A stretch of DNA of 49,520 nt from an uncultured Caballeronia sp. (lineage in GTDB: Bacteria > Pseudomonadota > Gammaproteobacteria > Burkholderiales > Burkholderiaceae), in NCBI GenBank assembly GCA_940588625.1, contig CALNPU010000004.1:1-49520 (forward strand), in the 5' to 3' direction. Below are positions 38,136 to 48,565 of the stretch, one piece after another. Each line of letters begins with the position of its first letter. Position 1 is the first letter of the stretch. The notes below the pieces were generated by a model. It saw only the letters and a program-made list of their open reading frames with translations, was not told where the DNA came from and did no database searches. The position numbers were made by a program, and so were the translations under genes.

Positions 38136-38837
38136 TTATAGTCTGACAGTCAGACCACACGCGCACGGAGAACTCTCCGATTCCGTCGACACCGCCTTCA
38201 TCAGGTCGCCCTTTTGAATGGCACCAACGCCTTCAGGCATGCCGGTGAAAATCAGGTCGCCGGGGAACAACTCGAATAGCGTCGACAAATACGCGATCAT
38301 GTCGCCCACGGACCAGATCAGTTGCGAGATGTCTGATCGCTGCTTCTCTTCACCATTGACGGTCAGCCAGATCGCGCTTTTTTCCAGGTGCCCAACCTTT
38401 GCTACAGGATGAATCGGGCCCATCGGCGCCGAGTGATCGAAGCCCTTGGCTGTGTCCACGGACGGCCCAGTTTCTTCGCTTCGGCTTGCAGGTCGCGGCG
38501 CGTCATGTCGAGACCGAGCACGTAGCCGTAGACGTAATCGAGCGCTTTCCCGACGGGGATGTCCTTACCTTGCTTGCCGATTACCGCCACGAGTTCCATC
38601 TCGAAGTGAACGTGACTGCAACGGATAGGGGAATTCGCCGGTCGCACCCAGCGCGACGTACAGGACGGCATCGGCGGGCTTGGCGAAGAAAAACGGCGGT
38701 TCACGCTCAGGGTCGTGCCCCATCTCGCGCGCGTGCGCCTCGTAGTTCCGACCGACGCAATAGATCCGGCGAACGGGAAACTGGTCGCTGGAACCGACAA
38801 CGGGCACCGCGACCGCGGGTGCCGGAGCAAATATCAT
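38136..38837 (-). pseudogene. Fumarylacetoacetate-hydrolase-family protein, frameshifted
   Basis: The start at 38837, preceded by AGGAGAAAACGC, gives MIFAPAPAVAVPVVGSSDQF and VRRIYCVGRNYEAHAREMGH, the start of a FAH-family (fumarylpyruvate hydrolase type) enzyme. A frame shift near 38620 leads to HFEMELVAVIGKQGKDIPVG, with the metal-binding HFEMEL/VVIG region. A second, near 38460, leads to DTAKGFDHSAPMGPIHPVAK and FELFPGDLIFTGMPEGVGAI. Size (about 232 codons) is normal. With maiA it formed a maleylpyruvate/fumarylpyruvate (gentisate) or tyrosine catabolic operon that is now dead. Confidence 0.87.
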
Positions 38838-39077
38838 TGCGTTTTCTCCTGTTTGATGAAGCATCGACCTGGACCTCAAGTTTAACGTGCAGTTACCCGT
38901 CGCGACTCGGCTGAACGGCCTATAAGCCTCGGGGCAACGAACGCGGAAACAAGCCGCGGTCTCCGATTCCCGCGGGCAAACCATCGAACGAATTGGCTCG
39001 CAAACGCCCGCAACACCTTCCGTCGAGCAGCCCGGCAACTTGCAAGCCCGGCTCAAATGCGGTATTGAATGTGATTC

Positions 39078-39108
39078 CTGCAATTATAGAATTTTTCTAG
39101 AATTGCAG
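39078..39108. promoter_or_regulatory. Inverted repeat between divergent FAH and ybiB relics
   Basis: CTGCAATT...AATTGCAG flanks a nested TAGAA-TTT-TTCTA: 13 paired positions with one A/G mismatch and a 3-base loop. It lies between divergent genes and looks like an operator for a dimeric regulator of the catabolic operon. The rest of the 315-base spacer (38838-39152) shows no gene. Confidence 0.55.
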
Positions 39109-39152
39109 CAGCCGTCATGTACAAGGGTATACAAAGCGATTGAAGACTCCGT

Positions 39153-40118
39153 ATGCAAACCGACCGCTCAGACCAATCAATGACCGAAACAGATCCTTTC
39201 CCGTACGCCCGTTTCATCGAAGAAATCGGCCGCGGGCCAAACGGCGCGCGAGCGCTGACCCGAGAGGACACCTAAGCCCTTTACGAAGCCATGCTCGACA
39301 ACCGCGTCTCGGATCTCAAACATGGCGCCGTGTTGCTGGCGTATCGAGTGAAAGGCGAGGCGGCCGCGGAACTCGCCGCGATGCTGGCTACCGCACATTG
39401 CTCGTTCGAACCGCTGCATATTCAGAATGGCCGCGACCACGCGCGGCCCGTCTCCATCCACACGTACCGTACAACGGCGCTCGCAAGCAACCCAACCTGA
39501 CCCCGCTGCTGGCGATGCTGCTCGCACGGGATGGCGTGCCGGTGCTCGTGCATGGCGTAACGACGGACCCTGGCCGCGTGACGAGCGCCGCGATTTTCGC
39601 CGAACTGGGCATTCCGGAATCCACTTCCCACGATGAAATCGAGGACAACTTCGCCTCGCGACGACGGCTGGCGATCCGGCGGATCATGGGCGTGAGAAAT
39701 TCCATGCATACGCTGGTGAAAATCCTGCAACCGTTCGCGCAGCCGGGTTTGCGGCTGGTGAACTACACGCATCCGGAGTACCGCGAGAGCCTGACGGGGC
39801 TATTCACCGAACATCCCGATGCAGCCGCCGGGAGCGCCCTGCTCGCACGCGGGACGGAAGGTGAAGCGGTAGCGGATACGCGCCGGCAAGTGCAGGTGGA
39901 CTAGTTCCACGAAGGCCGCACAGAAGAAACGCTGTTATCGGCGGAGCGCTCATCGCCTGACATGCTCGTGGTCGCCGCCTTGCCCGAGGCCCTGGATGCC
40001 GCCGACCACCGCACGCTGGATCGAAACCGTATTGCGCGGTGAAGCACCTGTTCCGCCCACACTCGCTAGTCAGGCGGAGTTGATTGCGGACATCGTCAGG
40101 CGCGAGGGCATTCGCTAA
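39153..40118 (+). pseudogene. ybiB: YbiB-type (TrpD-like) DNA-binding protein, multiply broken
   Basis: Starts MQTDRSDQSMTETDPFPYAR and FIEEIGRGPNGARALTREDT, then TAA, then ALYEAMLDNRVSDLKHGAVL and GEAAAELAAMLATAHCSFEP. A frameshift near 39450 leads to YNGARKQPNLTPLLAMLLAR and VPVLVHGVTTDPGRVTSAAI. A deletion of about 20 codons follows ASRRRLAIRR. The next part, MGVRNSMHTLVKILQPFAQP, continues to VQVD with a TAG replacing Trp (39902-39904), then FHEGRTEETL and a frame change before the end at 40118. YbiB resembles anthranilate phosphoribosyltransferase but binds DNA and is linked to the SOS response in E. coli. Confidence 0.88.
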
Positions 40119-40505
40119 GGCATTCTTCAGTCGAGAAAGCGTTTCTGTTGACGAAAGCGCGTGCCCTGCGCTAATGCGCAGGAATGAGCTTTACCCAATT
40201 CCCCTCCCTTCGAATCACTCAGGGTCGCCTAGCGCGGTCCCTCCCGCAGTTTCGTAGCTCCCCTTTTGTAGTTTTTTACACCCGTAGTCGTTTGCTTTCG
40301 TCCGCTCATCCGCGGCTCAAAAACGCGAGGATCATATGCACGCTGCATTTGCATCGTTCACGTTCGTCACCGGCATCATCCGCGCCATGGGACATCGTGA
40401 ACCTGTACAGCACGCATCGGAACGATGCCGGCAAGCCGCCTGCCACGCGTCCGCCTCGCAGCGACTGCGCTTTCACGCGTACAACGCGTTCAGCTGAGGC
40501 CAACG
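40119..40505. other. Gene-free spacer upstream of the leuA relic
   Basis: 387 bases with no convincing gene. A 53-codon frame (40336-40497, MHAAFASFTFVTGIIRAMGH...) ends just before leuA. It has only one Leu codon, so it is not a leucine attenuation leader. CCCTCCCTTCG and TTTTGTAGTTTTTTACACC motifs suggest a former promoter region, but no clear -35/-10 pair stands out. Confidence 0.4.
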
Positions 40506-41841
<1,336 letters not shown>

Positions 41842-42054
41842 CGAGCGCGGCTTTCTTTCCAGCAGCGAGCAACGAGTCGTGGCTAAAACGCGCTGGAATT
41901 GGTCCAGACGTGGGCCGTAAGAATTCGGTGATGCTGCGAGACACCGTTTTCCCAGCCAAGCGCAGCAAAAGTTTGCGAAGCAGGCAATAAAACACGCCGG
42001 TATTGGCATGGCGACCGGCGCTCACAAACCGCCGACCCGCCGGTCGAACTGCGA

Positions 42055-42478
42055 CGCCCGACCGAGCGGCGTCGAACCGATGCTAATCCATCCAGCGCCA
42101 CGCGTGTTGCCTGCATCGCGAGCAACTGCCATTGCTCATCGACCTGAATGTGGATAGCCGTATATGCGATGGGGAACAGCAAGGCGCCGTTCTTCGACTC
42201 CATCTCGAGCAGCGCACGCCCATACACGATCCACGTGTCCCGCCCAGCATCAGCTCCTGCGACTGGATCTCGATCTGCCGATAGCACCGGCGCCCCGCCG
42301 TGATCGCATCAATAAACTGACGCTTCGTCTCGCGCTTGCCACTGGTGTGGACTTAGCTGGCGTTCTCCGCCAGCAGCGTATCCAGCAATTCACCGTCACC
42401 GTCGACCATCGCACTGAAGCGGTCGCGCTCGAGCTCACGGATTGCCTCGATGGGTGTACCGATGGGTTGTGCCGGCAT
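42055..42478 (-). pseudogene. NTF2/SnoaL-like protein (DUF4440 type), broken
   Basis: The start at 42478 gives MPAQPIGTPIEAIRELERDR and FSAMVDGDGELLDTLLAENAS, followed by TAA where Tyr is expected (42352-42354). VHTSGKRETKRQFIDAITAG then follows. A frameshift near 42240 leads to SWIVYGRALLEMES-type residues, and then FPIAYTAIHIQVDEQWQLLA and MQATRVALDG. This is the cone-shaped NTF2-like fold with unknown ligand. The 3' end is not clear; 41842-42054 hold no identifiable gene. Confidence 0.7.
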
Positions 42479-42524
42479 CTGTCGATTCCTTTCGCGCTTG
42501 AGGAACCGATGGACGCAGCCCTCG

Positions 42525-43091
42525 TCAGAAGTTGTACTGCAAATATATCTGGCATATCTGGCTGAAATTTATACCAGGATTCGGGGGTTCGATACCGCCG
42601 TTGGATAAATGCTGAAATCGGAAGCCCGCCTGGTAGTTTTGATGCGCGCCGAATTGAGCCCCCACATCCACGACGTCGGCAAATTGAAAGGCCGAAGAGA
42701 ACGTCCGCGTTTCCGTCTCGCGAACATGCGACAGGAGGCGGACACCCACGCCCGCTTCCACGTAGGGCCGAAACCATCCCGAACTCTTGATGAAGCGGAA
42801 CATTGGCGTGAGGCCGAATTCCCAGATGCCCGGATTCGATGCCTGGCTTTCGCGAATATCCCAGTAGGCCACGTGTGCTTCACCCACAACGGTAAAGTGG
42901 AAACCGCCGATTTCCCACCACGTCCTCCAGTTGGGGTCCCAGACTACGCCTACATCCGCTTTCCGGACGTCATGGTCGGCAACCCCGCCTGCGATCTGCA
43001 GGCTGAACGGCGTGGGCAGTGGCCGAAGCCAACGCCAGCGTGCCGAGGCACCGTAAAGAGAGCACTTTTGCAAGACACTTTTCTTATGCAT
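42525..43091 (-). CDS. pagL: Lipid A 3-O-deacylase PagL, signal peptide scrambled
   Basis: Outer-membrane beta-barrel enzyme that removes the 3-O acyl chain of lipid A. The 188-residue frame carries the whole barrel: LQIAGGVADHDVRKADVGVV, WDPNWRTWWEIGG, FGLTPMFRFIKSSGWFRPYV. The active-site segment FQHLSNGGIEPPNPGIN has the catalytic His-x-Ser-Asn. The stretch after MHKKSVLQ up to the barrel (about 43067-43010) is not a signal sequence in this frame. One frame over, the same bases read VLSLRCLGTLALASATAHA, an ideal signal peptide. Two compensating indels thus replaced the export signal while keeping the mature domain open. A product would stay in the cytoplasm; it is functionally doubtful. 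Confidence 0.85.
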   Translation of the reverse strand: MHKKSVLQKCSLYGASARWRWLRPLPTPFSLQIAGGVADHDVRKADVGVVWDPNWRTWWEIGGFHFTVVGEAHVAYWDIRESQASNPGIWEFGLTPMFRFIKSSGWFRPYVEAGVGVRLLSHVRETETRTFSSAFQFADVVDVGAQFGAHQNYQAGFRFQHLSNGGIEPPNPGINFSQICQIYLQYNF

Positions 43092-43262
43092 AAATACTCC
43101 CGAGCTGGATTCTCACAAGACAGGCTCGCCGCCAACGCAGCAAGCCGCCATTTTAGAGACGGTCTTGAAATTTTACTCAGAAGAGTTCTTCCGAACTGGG
43201 AAAACACGGAATTAAGTTTCGTCGAATCCTGATTAGCGGGTAAATCGTGCGAAATCCTTCAA

Positions 43263-43289
43263 ATTTCTTTCGACAATTTTGTCAAAGAA
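43263..43289. repeat. Imperfect inverted repeat upstream of rpoH/pagL
   Basis: TTTCTTT, C bulge, GACA, loop ATTT, TGTC, AAAGAAA. It lies in the 385-base divergent spacer (43092-43476) between pagL and rpoH. It could be an operator or a structured leader; no T-run indicates a terminator. Confidence 0.45.
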
Positions 43290-43392
43290 ACCGTTTCACG
43301 ACCCGCAACAGTACGGGAAACCACTTACTAGCTATTCGAGCGTAGATCCTAATAGCGCATGAGAACTTGACCGCACATCACCCCTCTAATCT

Positions 43393-43419
43393 TTAGCACT
43401 CGAAATGACAGAGTGCTAA
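43393..43419 (+). promoter_or_regulatory. CIRCE element (HrcA operator) upstream of rpoH
   Basis: TTAGCACTC, nine bases, GAGTGCTAA: a perfect match to the CIRCE inverted repeat recognised by the heat-shock repressor HrcA. It ends 57 bases before the rpoH start. A TTGACC (43367-43372) lies upstream, and TAATAT (43417-43422) overlaps the right arm, so HrcA would block transcription. It indicates that sigma-32 synthesis is placed under HrcA. Confidence 0.92.
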
Positions 43420-43476
43420 TATCGTGGCTAGACTCGGTTTCTCATCGGGTTTTTTGTTGATAAGGAGCACACAAGC

Positions 43477-44412
43477 GTGACCAATGCGATGACCCTCCCG
43501 AACACCGGACACTCGGCGTCAGCCAAGACCGCTTCGGTAGGTGCGCTGACGTTTGCGCAGTCGTCCATGTTGACTGGCCAGATCGACAACATCGACGCCT
43601 ACATTTCGGCTGTCAACCGGATTCCGATGCTAACGCCATCGGAAGAACGTCAGTACGCCACCGAATTCCGCGAGAACGACAACCTGGACGCCGCGCGTCA
43701 GCTCGTGCTGTCGCACCTGCGCCTGGTGGTATCGATTGCCCGCAATTACCTGGGCTATGGGCTTCCCCATGCCGACCTGATTCAGGAAGGCAATATCGGT
43801 TTAATGAAGGCTGTAAAACGCTTCGATCCGCAACAGAACGTGCGACTGGTGTCGTATGCCATGCACTGGATCAAGGCTGAAATCCACGAATACATCCTGC
43901 GCAACTGGCGCACGGTGAAGGTGGCAACCACAAAGGCGCAACGCAAGCTGTTTTTCAATCTTCGCAGCCACAAGACCGGACACAACGCGTTCACGCCAGA
44001 TGAGGTCGATAGCCTGGCGAAAGAGCTCAACGTGAAGCGCGAGGAAGTCGCGGAGATGGAAACGCGTCTTTCCGGCGGCGACATCGCGCTGGAAGGTCAG
44101 ATTAACGACGGCGAGGAATCGTACGCGCCTATCGCTTATCTGGCTGACTCGCACAATGAGCCGACCAACGTGCTGGCGTCGCGTCAGTTTGACAAGTTGC
44201 AGAGCGAAGGGTTGTCGACCGCGCTCGAATCGCTTGACGAACGCAGCCGCCGGATCGTTCAGGCGCGCTGGCTGGAAGTGGAAGACGACGGCTCGGGCGG
44301 CAAGACGCTGCATGAACTCGCGGACGAGTTCGGGGTATCGGCGGAACGGATTCGTCAGATCGAAGCCAGCGCAATGAAGAAGATGCGTTCGGCGTTGGAC
44401 GAATACGCCTGA
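43477..44412 (+). CDS. rpoH: RNA polymerase sigma-32 (heat-shock sigma factor)
   Basis: Directs transcription of chaperone and protease genes. The 311 residues are intact: region 1.2/2.1 (IDAYISAVNRIPMLTPSEER), region 2 (LIQEGNIGLMKAVKRFDPQQ, MHWIKAEIHEYILRNWRTVK), and the RpoH box QRKLFFNLRSHKTGHNAF. Region 4 is LHELADEFGVSAERIRQIEA. The start is GTG at 43477 with AAGGAG nine bases before it; ATG at 43489 is an alternative four codons later. It is longer at the N-terminus than the E. coli protein (284 residues). Control by the CIRCE element upstream links it to HrcA. A strong terminator follows. Confidence 0.96.
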   Translation: MTNAMTLPNTGHSASAKTASVGALTFAQSSMLTGQIDNIDAYISAVNRIPMLTPSEERQYATEFRENDNLDAARQLVLSHLRLVVSIARNYLGYGLPHADLIQEGNIGLMKAVKRFDPQQNVRLVSYAMHWIKAEIHEYILRNWRTVKVATTKAQRKLFFNLRSHKTGHNAFTPDEVDSLAKELNVKREEVAEMETRLSGGDIALEGQINDGEESYAPIAYLADSHNEPTNVLASRQFDKLQSEGLSTALESLDERSRRIVQARWLEVEDDGSGGKTLHELADEFGVSAERIRQIEASAMKKMRSALDEYA

Positions 44413-44447
44413 TATCCGGCGGGCGGTAGATCGCTCGCCGAAGACTT

Positions 44448-44483
44448 AAAAAGCCCGCCGTCTTTCGACGGCGGGCTTTTTTT
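44448..44483 (+). terminator. Rho-independent terminator after rpoH
   Basis: AAAAAGCCCGCCGTC, loop TTTC, GACGGCGGGCTTTTTTT: a 10-bp G+C stem flanked by A- and T-runs, 36 bases after the rpoH stop. The A-run on the left makes it bidirectional, and it can also serve the convergent cyo operon. Confidence 0.95.
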
Positions 44484-44570
44484 CGTGTGCGGGTGGCGCG
44501 CTGGCGAATACGGCGCCGGAGGTTTCCCTCGGGCGCCGCGTTTTACGCTGTTTGACAGAACCTCGGCCGC

Positions 44571-44905
44571 TTAGCGCGACATCATGTGTGCGCCAACGTT
44601 ATGCAGCACCCACAACGTCCCTCCGATCACGATCACCGCCACCATCACGGTGAACCCCTGAATGCGACCACATTCCATCGCTGCGATGACGACATGTTCA
44701 TGTGCAGGAAAAACACCAGGTGCACGAGGATCTGAATAAACGCGAGCACCGCGATAGCGATGATCGATTCCGTCGGCCCCATCACCTGTTACCTGACCAC
44801 GCCAAAAGCGGCGATAGTCAACACAACCGACAAGATGAAGCCGACCACATACGAAGGCACGCTGCCGTGGCTCGCGCCGGTATCGATTGAATGTGCGTGT
44901 GTCAT
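44571..44905 (-). pseudogene. cyoD: Cytochrome bo3 oxidase subunit IV (CyoD), stop and frameshift
   Basis: Starts [20 protein letters not shown] and [18 protein letters not shown], then TAA. The frame continues [20 protein letters not shown] and [21 protein letters not shown] frame change follows before [20 protein letters not shown] and a terminal VGAHMMSR at 44571. These are the three helices of CyoD, which helps assemble the oxidase. The start is adjacent to the cyoC end, as in intact operons. Confidence 0.88.
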
Positions 44906-45500
44906 TTATACGACGCTCGTCAAATAAAGGTAAAGACGCACAGATCCACACGATGTCCAGGAAGTGCCAGAAGAGGCTGAGACACGTGAGGCGTGTCAGA
45001 TCGCGTTGAGTGACTTTCTTGTTGCCGATCACCTGGACGGCGAGGATCGCCATCCAGATCAGCCCGACCGTCACGTGCAGACCGTGCGTTCCGACGAGCG
45101 TGAAAAACGCCGACAAAAACGCACTGCGTTCCGGTCCGTAACCCTAGACAATCAGCAAGCTGAACTCATGGATTTCCAGACCGATAAACACAGCGCCCAG
45201 CACTAACGTGATACCAAGCCAGGCCAGCACGGTCGACTTGCCCTTGTGAGCGGCCAGCATGCCGAAGCCGAACATGATGATGCTCAGCAACAGGATGGCG
45301 GTTTCCAGCATCACGCCGGGAAGCTCGAAGACGTCCTTGCCTGACGGTCCGCCCGCGAACTGATGGCCCATCACGGCGAACAACGACGCAAAGATGATGC
45401 AGTCGGTCATCAGGTACAACCAGAACCCGAGCACGGTATTCGACGCGCCGTGATCATCGTGTGAACCTGGCAGGTTCAGTGAGAGTGTTTTTTGCAGCAT
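44906..45500 (-). pseudogene. cyoC: Cytochrome bo3 oxidase subunit III (CyoC), stop and frameshift
   Basis: Starts MLQKTLSLNLPGSHDDHGAS and has VLGFWLYLMTDCIIFASLFA and LLLSIIMFGFGMLAAHKGKS. The frame reads ITLVLGAVFIGLEIHEFSLL, IV and then TAG (about 45146). It resumes [20 protein letters not shown] and [20 protein letters not shown], and a final shift near 44945 scrambles the last helix (YLTSVV, TAA at 44906). Length (about 198 codons) is normal. One stop codon and one indel suffice to kill it. Confidence 0.9.
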
Positions 45501-45511
45501 TAGAGTGCCTC

Positions 45512-47507
45512 CTAAAAGTCGAGCTCCCGCGCCGGTGTCGGCGTACCGTCCATGCCGGCAACGGCTTCAGCGGAAATGGTGTAGTCGATATCATCGTAGC
45601 TGCGCATGATCAACGTCACGACCACACCCAGCAGCCCGGTGATTGCGAGCCACCAGATGTGCCAGACCAGCGCAAAACCGATAGTGAAGCTAAACAAGCC
45701 GATGATCAACCCAGCGCTCGTGTTGCGCGGCATGTGGATGTCGCGGTAGTCCTCGATTGCATGGCGCGTGCGACGGCGTTCCTTCATGTGCGCGAAAGCA
45801 TCGAGGTCATGCGCCACCGGCAGCACCGCAAAATTGTAAATGGGCGGCGGTGAGCTCATCGCCCATTCAAGCGTGCGACCATTCCACGGATCGCCCGTTA
45901 CGTCTTTGTACTCGGGCGAGTTGCGCTTCACCACGCTGACCACGACCTGAGCGACCTGGAACAGCACGCCGACGAGAAAATAATCATCGCGCCGATCAGC
46001 GCAACGACCATGTACGGCTGCCAGCCCGGCGTGTCGTGGTGATTCATGTGGCGTGTCGCGCGCCCATGAAACCGAGCACGTAGAGCGGCATGAATGCGGT
46101 CCAGAACCCCATGAACCAGCACCAGAACGCGCACTTGCCGAGCGTTTCGTTCAGCTTGAAACCGAACGCCTTCGCGAACCAGTACGTGAAACCGGCGAGA
46201 TACCCGAACACCACGCCGCCGATAATCGCGTTATGGAAGTGGGCGATCAAAAAGAGGCTGTTGTGCAGCACGAAGTCAGCACTCGGCACCACGAGCAGCG
46301 CGCCCGTCATTCCGCCGACACGGTGAAGGTGACCATGAAGCCGATCATCCACAACACCGGTGAGGAGAATTCCAGCCGCCCCTTGTAGATGGTGAACAGC
46401 CAGTTGAAGATCTTCACGCCGGTCGGAATGGCGATGATCATGGTCACGATCCCGAAAAACGCATTCACGTTCGCGCCGGAACCCATCGTGAAGAAGTGAT
46501 GCAACCAGACAAGCAGCGACAACACCATGATCAAGCATGTGGCGTAAACCATCGTCTTGTAGCCGAACAGGGGCTTTTTAGCGAACGTGGCCACGACTTC
46601 CGAATAGATGCCGAACGCCGGCAGCACCAGGATGTACACCTCTGGATACCCCCACGCCCAGATCAGGTTCAGATACAGCATGGCGTTACCGCCGGCGTCA
46701 TTCGTGAAAAATACATGCCGAGGTAACGGTCGAGCGCGAGCAACGCGAACGTTGCGGTGAGGATCGGGAACGTGGCGAGGATCAACACGTTCGAGCACAG
46801 CGCCGTCCAGGTGAACACCGGCATCTTCATGAACGTCATGCCCGGCGCGCACATCTTCACAATCGTGACGAAGAAGTTGATACCGGTCAGCACGGTCCCT
46901 ATGCCGGACAACTGCAGACTCCATAAGTAAAGTAGTCGACACCCACGCCCGGACTGAACTGCAACTCCGACAACGGCGAATACGCGAGCCAGCCGACCTG
47001 AGCGAAATCGCCGACCACCAGCGAGATGTTCATCAGCATCGCGGCAATCGCGGTCATCCAGAAACTGAGCGAGTTGATGAACGGGAACGCAACGTCGCGT
47101 GCGCCGATTTGCAAAGGCACGACAATGTTCATCAAGCCGATCATGAACGCCATCGCCATGAAGAAAATTATGATGGCGCCGTACGCGGTGAAGATCTGGT
47201 TGTAATGCTCTGGCGGCATAAATCCCGGGCCGTTATAAGCGAGAGCGAGTTGCGCGCGCATCATGAGCGCATCGACGAAACCGCGCAGCAGTATCAAAAC
47301 CGCCACGACGATATACATCAACATCACCCCAATTTTCTTGTGATCGACGGAGGTCAGCCATTCACTCCAGAGGTAACCCCACTTCTTGAAGTAGCTCAAC
47401 GCGAAAACGACCACGAGCACAATCACGGCCATGAACGCCACCGCGGCCATGATGATTGGCTGATCGAACGGGATGTCCGACAGCGTTAGTTTGCCCAGCA
47501 AATTCAT
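45512..47507 (-). pseudogene. cyoB: Cytochrome bo3 oxidase subunit I (CyoB), many frameshifts
   Basis: Heme-copper oxidase subunit I, the catalytic core of the low-affinity ubiquinol oxidase. The start at 47507 gives [17 protein letters not shown], then [20 protein letters not shown] and [20 protein letters not shown]. Frames change near 46930, 46720, 46310, 46040 and 45980. Recognisable pieces include [20 protein letters not shown], with the Trp-Gly-His/Pro-Glu-Val-Tyr motif that carries a CuB ligand, and [20 protein letters not shown] with the His-His pair. [20 protein letters not shown] follows, and the C-terminal part ends ELDF at 45512. About 660 codons in total, so nearly all of the gene remains but cannot be translated. 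Confidence 0.93.
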
Positions 47508-47640
47508 GATGCCCCCTTCGTGCGGCAAATCGGGTCGGGTATGTTGCGAGCATGCCCGTTGTTATATTTCGCGACGATGCTCTGGAACAGATTGGCGTCG
47601 ACCTTCGAGAAGTACTGACCGGATGCTTTTCGGTCGGTGC
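47504..47640 (-). pseudogene. cyoA: Cytochrome bo3 oxidase subunit II (CyoA), last 45 codons only
   Basis: Reads [41 protein letters not shown] and TGA, an excellent match to the CyoA C-terminus. The stop overlaps the cyoB ATG by ATGA. Everything upstream, including the lipobox, both membrane helices and the cupredoxin core, is missing and replaced at about 47640 by an insertion-sequence fragment in the same direction. Confidence 0.88.
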
Positions 47641-47852
47641 GGCGACGGCTACGAAGTGGCGAAGAGACCGATGCCTCGCGCTCGCGTGCAGTGGATCAAT
47701 GTGCCCAGCCATTGGCGCTCGACGCTCTTTCGAGTCAACGGCAACACAAGGCCTGAGCAGTAGCCCTTGAGGCCCGCGTGACGGTCGGCATGACCCAATG
47801 CCTGAGCGAGATGGTTCGGATACACATCAAAGTCGTCAATATCCTGTGTCAT
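47641..47852 (-). mobile_element. IS701-type transposase, N-terminal fragment
   Basis: The start at 47852 gives MTQDIDDFDVYPNHLAQALG, HADRHAGLKGYCSGLVLPLT and RKSVE. A one-base shift near 47710 then leads to MAGHIDPLHASARHRSLRHF and VA. This is the N-terminus of the DDE transposase of IS701-like elements (usual form RKSVEPMAA...SARHQSLHHFVA). Only about 65 of some 400 residues remain; the catalytic residues are absent. It runs straight into the cyoA relic, so an insertion followed by deletion probably removed the 5' part of the oxidase operon. Bases 47853-48016 upstream hold no gene; a CTAG at 47939-47942 is a possible trace of the target site. Confidence 0.82.
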
Positions 47853-48016
47853 CCCGATCACCCGAGGTTCGGGTTCGTATTGCTAAATACTGCCAGGTAT
47901 TACATAAACATAGGTATTGTATTTTCGACACAGTAAGACTAGGGCGCTGTTAAGATATTTAACTTTTGCCTGTACGGCGGCGGCACGTGCGCGTTGCAGG
48001 CCAGCACGGAGAAACC

Positions 48017-48510
48017 ATGACCAGTGCAAGTGATACCGCCGGATACGGCACGCGCGCAGCGGAGGATTTGGCTGCGCAGTACGAGAGCATTACCTTTGAA
48101 GATGTTCATCGCGACGTGCTTCATCTGTTCCCGAATGAACCCGGTTATGTCCTGGAATATCGGCGCAGGTTCCGGACGCGATGCTGCAGCGCTGGCGCTT
48201 CGCGGGCATCGGGTCGTCGCGGGTGCGCTTTGACGTGATCCTTTTGACCGCCGTGTGGATGCACCTTGACGCGGTCGAACGCGAGACGGCAATGCATGCG
48301 ATCACCTCGCTTCTGGAGGTGGGCGGTATTGTGGTCATGTCGCTCAGACACGGCCCGATTCCGGATGGTCGACACATGTTCGACATGTCCGCTGACGAAA
48401 CTGTGGCGCTCGGCGAGCAAGCCGGCTTGCGCAAACTTCATTGCAGCGAGCGTGAAGACATGCTCGACCGGGCTGATGTGAGCTGGAGTTTCATCGCGTT
48501 GAAGCGATAA
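48017..48510 (+). pseudogene. Class I SAM-dependent methyltransferase, deleted and frameshifted
   Basis: Starts MTSASDTAGYGTRAAEDLAA and EDVHRDVLHLFPNEPGYVL. SAM motif I appears in another frame as NIGAGSGRDAAALALRGHRV. The sequence then jumps to FDVILLTAVWMHLDAVERET, the motif IV region. The stretch between motif I and motif IV (about 40-45 codons, expected to hold the acidic SAM-ribose ligand) is missing. The remaining C-terminal half is open to TAA at 48508-48510 (REDMLDRADVSWSFIALKR). Substrate unknown. Confidence 0.8.
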
Positions 48511-48565
48511 GCGCGCAGGTCACGAAAGCAGAGAGCTTCCAGACATGGCGAGCGCGCCAAAATGG

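Noticed and set aside
40336..40497. 53-codon frame just upstream of leuA as a leucine attenuator leader peptide
   Set aside because: It contains a single Leu codon and no run of control codons, and no alternating hairpins with a terminator were seen.
47939..47955. CTAG plus GGCGCTGTTAAGAT as an insertion-sequence end
   Set aside because: The motif is suggestive but no matching inverted copy was found at the other side of the transposase fragment, so the boundary of the element cannot be fixed.
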